Positions 56,236 through 64,000 of a stretch of DNA of 64,000 nucleotides are shown here, in pieces. The stretch is from Siphonodentalium dalli. Taxonomy: Eukaryota > Mollusca > Scaphopoda > Gadilida > Siphonodentaliidae. Below the pieces are notes generated by a model that saw only the letters and a list, made by a program, of their open reading frames with translations, was not told where the DNA came from and did no database searches. Position 1 is the stretch's first letter. Each line of letters starts with the position of its first letter. The stretch spans positions 200,842,052-200,906,051 of the forward strand of contig CP136067.1 of NCBI GenBank assembly GCA_032622095.1. Direction: 5' to 3'. The translations under genes were made by a program, and so were the position numbers.

Positions 56236-57899
56236 TAAAAACACAAAGACACATCGGAAGCTCATCTGGGTAAAATGAACACAATAGAAAGAAAAATGAT
56301 CAGAAATATGTGCGACAAAGACATCCATAATTGGCGGAATGGAATGTCATCACACAGACCAAACGTCTGCATATCTATGCACTATTGTTGCCATTGGCTA
56401 TATATTAGTAAACAGTTAATAACGGCTCTAACACCATTGAGAAAGAAATGGCTACACCACCAGACACAGACCCCCTGGGGTGAAATACCAGATATTCCAA
56501 TATATTATACAATTTTTGGAAAACACACCATCTATATATCATATTCCAATAGATTATCAAAAATCGTTCATCTCCGTCACAATATATTACAATACATGTC
56601 TTATTGGCCATGGAATTCTATTGGACATATTTGGGAGTAAAACGTCCCTATAAACAAAGTAAAATACAAGTTCCTTTCGTTTGATATATAACTTGAAAGA
56701 TTCAATTGAAGGGAAGTCGACATATCGTGTATACATGGAATTCGTAAGTTTGGCACTTGTAAAATAAATCTAATGATCGGTGTATATTCGAGCACAACTT
56801 ACCGGGCACGCAGTCTTACGATCGCTTTTTGTGGGTAGGTTGCGCCAGCCTTCGACCAAGCTCCATGAAGAATTCACCCCCCTACGCAAGACATAGCGTA
56901 GAGAGGGGACCGAACTCTGTTTTGCAGTTTGGCTTTTTATACGATATCTCGACTATAGGAATCAGGGGACTAAATGTGTTCCAGAGTCGGGGAGCGAGTG
57001 CACCGTGGAATGCTAGAGGTGAAGGTAACCGAAGAATGGCCTTCACCTGATACATGTGACACGTTATTAAAGGATGACATCTTGTTTATTTGATATATAC
57101 ATAATATATAAATAATTTAAACGGGTGAATTAATGGATTTTTGTGAGTGGAAAAATTATTTAACTAGCTGCTGTAGTTAGGGTTTTTTTCAGGAAAAATT
57201 TGGCTGTGGGATAGCCCTGTCGTACACTTGGGGATTTATTTAAAAAAGTATTTTCGTGATCAACTGATGTCAATCTAGCTGGGCAAATAGCACTGTAGTG
57301 GCCTGCATGCTTCATTTCGATGAATTTAGCTGAAACGTTAACACTGTCGTCTATGTAAACAATTTAGTTCAATGATTCCTATAAGATAGATGTTGTTTTT
57401 CCCGGAAATCGGACTTGTGAATCTTGTCACTGCATGGTACAGTATATATTGGGTGTATCTGGTATTTTTCCTCAGGGGCCCGTGCCACCAGATGGAGAAA
57501 TCCATAAATATACAGATCTTTAGTCTTTAAACACTCATAAAAAAAACATAAAAAGTGTAAATTTTCCAGCTGCTTTCAAGTTCGCACACAATTGAGACTG
57601 AATGTTCCGAGTATTTGAAATACTTATGCAAATTGTAAGAAAATCGATAGTGTGAAGTACTCTGTCGGTTAACTTATTCGCCATGGGGTGATTTAAACCT
57701 CCTCCCCGTGGCTAGAAATACTCATATTATATTGATACGATATAGCCGATCACACATATGTTGCAAAATGGTTCAGTGTAAACAATGGAGCAGTTAGTAA
57801 GTTATGTGAAATGCGGTCGTATTGGTTGTTAATGAATTGAGAACACTCGCATATTAAAACAATATGTCGACACATCGAACAAGGCATTACATTCAACAG
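56236..57899. other. No recognised gene
   Basis: A 121-codon open frame at 56275-56640 (begins MNTIERKMIRNMCDKD) starts just after the MITE. It has no recognisable domain and codon content typical of AT-rich noncoding DNA, so I do not call it a gene. The remainder holds nothing supportable. Confidence 0.45.
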
Positions 57900-57903
57900 T
57901 TAA

Positions 57904-58128
57904 TGAGGCGCCTCATTCGTGAATTTCAAAACAAATCTAGATAATGCAATGCGTTTGTTGGAAATATTTCCTGTTAAACTCTCCAATGACCTGCCTTGAA
58001 AATTGTTTTTATTTTGTTTAAACCACTTTTTAAAATAATTAGAACGGATCTCTCATATTGTGATGGTGAACAGGTGATTGATACTTTAAAATTGAGATTT
58101 TATGAAAATTCACGAATGGGGCGCCTCC
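57904..58128. mobile_element. TTAA-flanked MITE, KGAGGCGCC family (225 bp)
   Basis: TTAA at 57900-57903 and 58129-58132. The ends are TGAGGCGCCTCATTCGTGAA and the complement of GGAGGCGCCCCATTCGTGAA, agreeing at 18 of 20 positions. A 14-bp phrase (TATGTCGACACA) lies outside both ends at 57862 and 58157, so it predates or neighbours the insertion. Confidence 0.82.
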
Positions 58129-58539
58129 TTAAAGACTGTGGCGGTTAATACACAGTATGTCGACACACAATGTCTAGCATGCTTTATACCACAAGTCGGC
58201 ATCCGTAATCTAGAACGTCCACGTCCCCAAATGTATGCACAATAATATCCCCAATGGGGCCTCTTATCAAGAAATAGTTTTTTTTGCTACATCTGCCCCA
58301 ATACTAAACATGTGCATATTGCTTATGAACCCCACGTAATTCAATTACTTGCCCGTCGATGTGTGTGTAGTTCATATATATATATATATACCAAGGGTAT
58401 ATATATCACATTGAAACCTAAATTAAGCATAAATGGTGTTACTGTTCTTTTCAGGACCCAACAATATCCTGACAATATGAGAATGCATTGTTCGAGACAA
58501 ACATATATTTATATGCATACACGTGACAAAAAATACATA

Positions 58540-59162
58540 TTTAATTGCGTGGATAGTACATAGTATATACGTATATATACATATTTAATTGCGTGGACAG
58601 TACATAGTATATACGTATATATACATATTTAATTGCGTGGACAGTACATAGTATATACGTATATATATATACATATTTAATTGCGTGGATAGTACATAGT
58701 ATATACGTATATATACATATTTAATTGCGTGGACAGTACATAGTATATACGTATATATACATATTTAATTGCGTGGACAGTACATAGTATATACGTATAT
58801 ATACATATTTAATTGCGTGGACAGTACATAGTATATACGTATATATATACATATTTAATTGCGTGGATAGTACATAGTATATACGTATATATACATATTT
58901 AATTGCGTGGACAGTACATAGTATATACGTATATATACATATTTAATTGCGTGGACAGTACATAGTATATACGTATATAGACATATTCAATTGCGTGGAC
59001 AGTACATAGTATATACGTATATATACATATTTAATTGCGTGGACAATACATAGTATATACGTATATATATACACATTGAATTGCGTGGACAGTACATAGT
59101 ATATACGTATATATACATATTTAATTGCGTGGACAGTACATAGTATATACGTATATATATAC
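58540..59162. repeat. 44-bp minisatellite, about 14 copies
   Basis: The unit TTAATTGCGTGGACAGTACA then TAGTATATACGTATATATACATAT recurs every 44 bp (some units 46-48 through extra AT). Units alternate GGATAG/GGACAG in a pattern implying block duplication. TATACGTATA in each unit is self-complementary. Confidence 0.95.
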
Positions 59163-59454
59163 TACTCTATGCTCAGCCCAAAACAAATATTTTATTAACG
59201 TTTTCGCACATCGACCTTTATTTTCGAACAAAGTTGTACCGCGTGGTATTGTCACATTGTGTTCACGGCATAGTCCACAATCAATTTCAACTCATACGAG
59301 CCGTGTCAAGGGTCGTGGTTTTGTTGTCAGCGAAGAACTATTTTTCTCCCAGAAAAACGTTCGTAAACGTCTTATTAATCGAGATTTATCGGCATTGTTA
59401 TCGGTATAAATGTAATTTCTACTTGTATATTATACACCTGAGTTTTTAATTAGG

Positions 59455-59456
<2 letters not shown>

Positions 59457-59533
<77 letters not shown>
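59457..59533. repeat. (TA)n microsatellite, about 38 units
   Basis: An uninterrupted TA run of about 76 bp. Confidence 0.97.
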
Positions 59534-59535
<2 letters not shown>

Positions 59536-59744
59536 TTATTTCCTCCTCATGGGAGATCATTGATACATATACAATTAAATCACACAAAAACAAATAAATC
59601 AACGAACACAAATGGCAGTATACACACATAGGACATAACGCCATATATAATATATTTACAATGAAGTAATAAAAATATAGCAATACTGTAACATTCTTAC
59701 TTCAAAGCGTGTCTGACATATAGTCACACACGCACCCGTACACA

Positions 59745-59915
<171 letters not shown>

Positions 59916-60093
59916 GAATACTACTACACATGCATGGATGCTGCTCCGATCTAGCACAGTTTAGGCCAAAATGACAAGATGATATCATGCGGACATCTAC
60001 AATCAGAGTGCAAGCAAAATGTAAGACATACATAACCAGATTCGAAATTTACACACGATATATGTTAAGGATACAATGCAAGTAGAACATTGG

Positions 60094-60160
60094 CACGGTC
60101 ATAATCGATTACATACACGGTCATAATCGATTACATACACGGTCATAATCGATTACATAC
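60094..60160. repeat. 22-bp tandem repeat, 3 copies
   Basis: The unit CACGGTCATAATCGATTACA plus TA is repeated exactly three times. Confidence 0.93.
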
Positions 60161-60858
60161 ACATCAGTCATGCATGCACCATGTGAGTTTACGCGAACCA
60201 ATAATGCGTGATCTACATGTACATAGACATAAAACGCTTGTAAATGTAATCCAAGCATTATCGGGTAAATCTATCCCGAAAACAACCTCAATTTTCAGCG
60301 ACCATTTGGTGTCATGAGTGTGTGTTATTAGCGAATAACGCCCACCCGAGCATAGCTGTTACATGTATATTTCCTTTACTTATATATCAACGCATTCTCA
60401 GATAATGTTATTAAGTCAACATAGCGTTTCCATAGACCAGCCGACTTTTTAACAAAGAAATTAATTGGGTCTTCCGTATATTCCTGCATCAAATTTGTTC
60501 ACCTATATATATGTTAGATACTTTAATATGGAGTTTATATATGCCACAATAAGACTCATTCAAACATGGCTTTTATAGCAAATTCGGGTCCCGACGTTTC
60601 TTTAGCATTGGACAATAAAGAGCGTTTATTTTAAGTCCATTTTATATGGTAAATATGAAGAGCGTATATGACTCACTTCTGTGCGAAAGATTGAAAAACA
60701 GAAATGGAAAAATGCAATATTACTTTGACAAGCTTTTGTGGGAGTATACCGCTGCAGATCTCTGGATAGATAGGCATTTTGTGTATTTGTCAATCCATAT
60801 ATTATCACTCAACCCATCCAAATTACGTAGACAAAATTGAGAAGCTCTACCAGGTTAA

Positions 60859-61450
60859 AGGGGTACTGTACGCCATTTTCAATAAATTCCCGGTGATAAC
60901 AACGATCTATTATCGATACTATATAGAAATATAAGTAATTTGAGTCGAAGATGTATTCTGTAAACGCTCAGGTTAATAGGCTATCTTAAAATTTAATAAT
61001 TTAAAAGTTAATAATTTAATATAAATTGATTTTATGGCTCCAGCCATAAAATGGCGTCTCTTAAAATTCGAATTTCCGTGTACAAAACGTAATCAAATTA
61101 TAATTGAGGGATACTGGATTAGGAAAACAATTGCACACACGATCGTTTGAAACATTATGCTTATACGGGGAGAAAACCCAAGCCACTCATTGACTAGCGA
61201 CGGTACACTAACTTAAATGAGTATATGGGACTACTAAGCATATAATATAATGTTTATTTGATTCATTTGGTTGAAAACTTTACAAAAATTACTCGACAAC
61301 GACAATTTGTATTTTTGCATTCCGGTAAATTTGCCATCCGTAACAATACTTCGTACTCAACAGACTTTCAAAAAATGGAAAAGTTGTTACCTTATTCTCC
61401 GACTCGGGGATTATAGAAACCAACAACAACATCTTGGGTACAGTACCCCT
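60859..61450. mobile_element. TTAA-flanked Kolobok-like MITE, AGGGGTACTGTAC family (592 bp)
   Basis: TTAA at 60855-60858 and 61451-61454. The ends AGGGGTACTGTACGCC and GGGTACAGTACCCCT are inverted copies. No recognisable transposase. Confidence 0.87.
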
Positions 61451-61854
61451 TTAAGCTATGTGATTGAGCTAAACGAAATATCTATCTGCAGATTGTATAT
61501 ATGTATATTATACGATCAAATACAAGTGGTTTACGAGAATTACAGCAGCTGCCAATCTAACTCAGCTACACGAATACCATTATAAACGCATTTTCACGGT
61601 ACAAACATCCTTGATTATGAGAGAATGGAGGTACAAACACCCTTGATTATGAGAGAATGGAGCAGTTGGACAGCGTATGATGCCATAATCTATATTCCTG
61701 TTCCTTACTGGCGGAAAAAATAACGGAAAAAAAACCCGGACGTCACAATATAGGTCCATGCATTCACGAAACACTTATACTAATTACGGAATATGACTGT
61801 CTTGTATACTACTACCACGTTAAGAGAAGAGAAGAAACAGCACACACCGAGCCG

Positions 61855-62690
61855 TTCTATGTTAGTCTCTTGAAACTCTCTTCCTGATATGGTTCGCACA
61901 AAGAGCGTTCTCTGTCTGTCTGGCTCTTCCCGAGATGGGTTATAACATGAACGTTCTCTGTTAGTGTCTTCTCGATATGGTTTACACAAAGAGCGGCATT
62001 TGTTAGTATCTTCCTGATATGGTCAAACAAAGAGCGTTCTCTGTTTGTCTCTTCTCGATATGGTTTACACAAAGAGCGGCATTTGTTAGTATCTTCCTGA
62101 TATGGTCAAACAAAGAGCGTTCTCTGTTTGTCTCTTCTCGATATGGTTTACACAAAGAGCGGCCTTTGTTAGTATCTTCCCGATATGGTTTGCACAAAGA
62201 GCGTTATTTGTTGGTCTCTTCTCGATATGGTTAATATATAACGAGCGTTATCTGTTAGTGTCTTCTCGATATGGTTTGCACAAAGACCGTTATGTGTTAG
62301 TCTCTTCTCGGTATCGTTAATATAAAGGACGTTATTTGTTAGTCTAGATATGGTTCACACAAAGAAAAGAACTTACTCTCTTAGTCATTCCAGATATGGT
62401 ATCGTTTATTCTGGATATGGTATGCACAAGGAGTTGGCGTTCGTAGCTTCTTCCGATTTGGTACGCACAAAGCGCGTTATATGTTAGTTTCTTCATGATG
62501 TGGAATACATAAAGGGTGTCCCTAGTCTCTACCTACTAAGCCACATATAAAGAGCGTTATATGTTACTTTCTTCGTCATATGACACACATAAAGAGCGTT
62601 CTATGTTACTTTCTTCACAATATGGCACACATTAAGAGCGTTATATGTTACTTTCTTCCTGATAAGGCACACACACATATCGTAATATAT
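61855..62690. repeat. 37-40-bp minisatellite, about 20 diverged copies
   Basis: Units contain GTCTCTTCTCGATATGGTTT and ACACAAAGAGCG. The central block (about 61970-62170) is an 83-bp double unit repeated almost exactly; the distal units toward 62690 are strongly diverged. Open frames on both strands read as repeated peptides (minus: CKPYREETNRERS); I treat these as a consequence of the repeat. Confidence 0.9.
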
Positions 62691-64000
62691 AATTTTCTTC
62701 CAGATATGTCACCCATAGAATGCGTTCGTCTCACGTATATGTGAGATATTAAAGAACAACTAACGCATTTCCATGACTTCACTAAGATTTGGGAACTTAG
62801 AATAAAACCCAGTATATTATAGCCGCGTTTCTGCATCGAAATATGCACATATATTTCCGAAATACTTATACCAAGACTTTAACTGAAGTCATACAAAACA
62901 TAATCAACTGCTTAACGTTTCGCTCAGGGGTTATTATACGAACGCTCTTTATTTTTCTCTAATTAAGATAATGACTAACACCAACTGAGCTGGTTTGACA
63001 TACATTTGCCCTCTCTCTTGCGGTGACAATTATCGCTATATCTAGTCGAAACCCAAACTATAATGAATACATCGCGGGCATAACTTGTAAGTCTTGCATC
63101 CGTATCCGGAATGACGATGAGTCTTCTCATAGAGTATACAACCTCTAGTTTAGAAGGTCATTTAATTTTATATTGTGGACCATAAGCACATTGTGAACCT
63201 AGTTTGAGGTCGAAATAGGTTTAATATGAACGTATTTAATAAAAACAACAACAACGGTGTAAGTTCACTATGGGCTTGTTTCTAATCAAATCAGCCCAAT
63301 ATGAATCTTTGTGAATATTTAGGATCAATGTGAACCTATTTGCATGAAAATTTGTTGATATATTTGCCCATTTCAACAGCCCGAATACGGCACGTTAGAA
63401 CAATTACCATTACATATATTTGAGGCTTGAATTTTAAGATTATGATTCGCTATAACACATGGTCCCGTGGTCTTTGACACCAGGTTAGTGGCTGTGTTAA
63501 CGAGATGGTTGTCTCTTTCGTCCTCACAGCCTGCATCATCGAAAACGTTTTACCGCATGTTTTAAATCATTGAACTCATAATAATACTATGAACGAAATG
63601 TGCAGGATTAGAAGGATCGCGACAGGTTTTCATAGCTATGATATTAAAATTATATGATTCTCATAACAATTATATAACTCACCCGATCAAATAACCCAGG
63701 ACATTAAAGGGACATATATTAATCAGTCCTCAAATTCAAGCTGGTAACTACATTTTGTTATGTTTCGGGGATCAAATGAAAGACGGCAAACCCTAGACAT
63801 GCATATATGCGAATTATGTAGACCATCAAATAATATATATCCCGTCTCTTTTTACTGTTTGTCCTTCAAAATTATCGGATTCATGATATTTGTCGGTGAC
63901 ATGTCTCCTGATATACATGCGTGTATGCACACAAGTGCACGTCTACCATCGGTGACTATACACCAGTATATGTGCATGCATGTGCATGAACACGCAACAA
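62691..64000. other. No recognised gene
   Basis: AT-rich. 63180-63360 contains short phrases (TAGGTTTAATATGAACG, TTAGGATCAATGTGAACCTA) related to the dispersed repeat at 9130-9400. Nothing else supportable. Confidence 0.45.

Noticed and set aside
56275-56640. 121-codon open frame on the + strand
   Set aside because: No recognisable domain, no splice structure, composition like neighbouring AT-rich DNA, and it begins directly at a MITE edge.
61857-62320. Repeated peptides such as CKPYREETNRERS (minus) and VSSRYGLHKER (plus)
   Set aside because: Both strands are open over the same diverging minisatellite; unit length varies between about 37 and 46 bp, so no frame is conserved.

Overview
The window is nuclear DNA of an invertebrate animal, AT-rich, with small phase-matched exons in long introns. 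Two protein-coding genes are recognisable and together give under 1 kb of coding sequence in 64 kb. The remainder is dominated by transposable elements, many of them nested, and by minisatellites. The transposon mix (miniature TTAA-flanked elements, hAT, mariner/pogo, PIF/Harbinger-like, LINE relics) would suit a mollusc or another lophotrochozoan, but the sequence does not settle the phylum.

Genes. From 797 to 10660 on the + strand lie the last four exons of a cathepsin D-type lysosomal aspartic protease. They include the second catalytic DTG motif, the stop codon and an AATAAA signal; the 5' exons lie before the window. From 25100 down to 21221 on the - strand lie three exons of SDHAF2, the mitochondrial factor that promotes flavinylation of succinate dehydrogenase subunit A. 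Its first exon was not identified. The two genes are convergent, tail to tail, about 10.5 kb apart. All splice phases agree in both. Their functions are not linked; they are simply neighbours.

Layout. 1-10.7 kb: cathepsin D 3' half, whose introns hold 26-bp and 22-bp minisatellites, two TTAA-flanked MITEs, a hAT element with a perfect 8-bp target duplication (4129-6388) and an older hAT copy opened by three later insertions. 10.7-21.2 kb: intergenic, with several TTAA-flanked MITEs, a second hAT with perfect target duplication (16176-17782) carrying a MITE, a third hAT, and mariner/pogo-type MITEs. 21.2-26.2 kb: SDHAF2, with two truncated tandem copies of its third exon, a G-rich minisatellite and a 1-kb minisatellite. 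26-31.5 kb: a LINE C-terminal relic split by a 1.2-kb inverted-repeat transposon, then a 122-bp satellite. 32.5-35.3 kb: a diverged inverted duplication and a degenerate tandem array. 36.2-49 kb: a second LINE, on the - strand, whose reverse transcriptase is split by a 10,514-bp insertion with inverted ends and a TA duplication; this insertion itself contains a hAT and three related segmental copies. 49-64 kb: no recognised gene; several more TTAA-flanked MITE families and many tandem repeats.

The most striking pattern is the large number of TTAA-flanked inverted-repeat elements, at least seven terminal-repeat families. Two of these share the same roughly 66-bp near-perfect palindrome, used as paired hairpins. 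No CRISPR array, rRNA, tRNA, operon or prokaryotic feature was seen.
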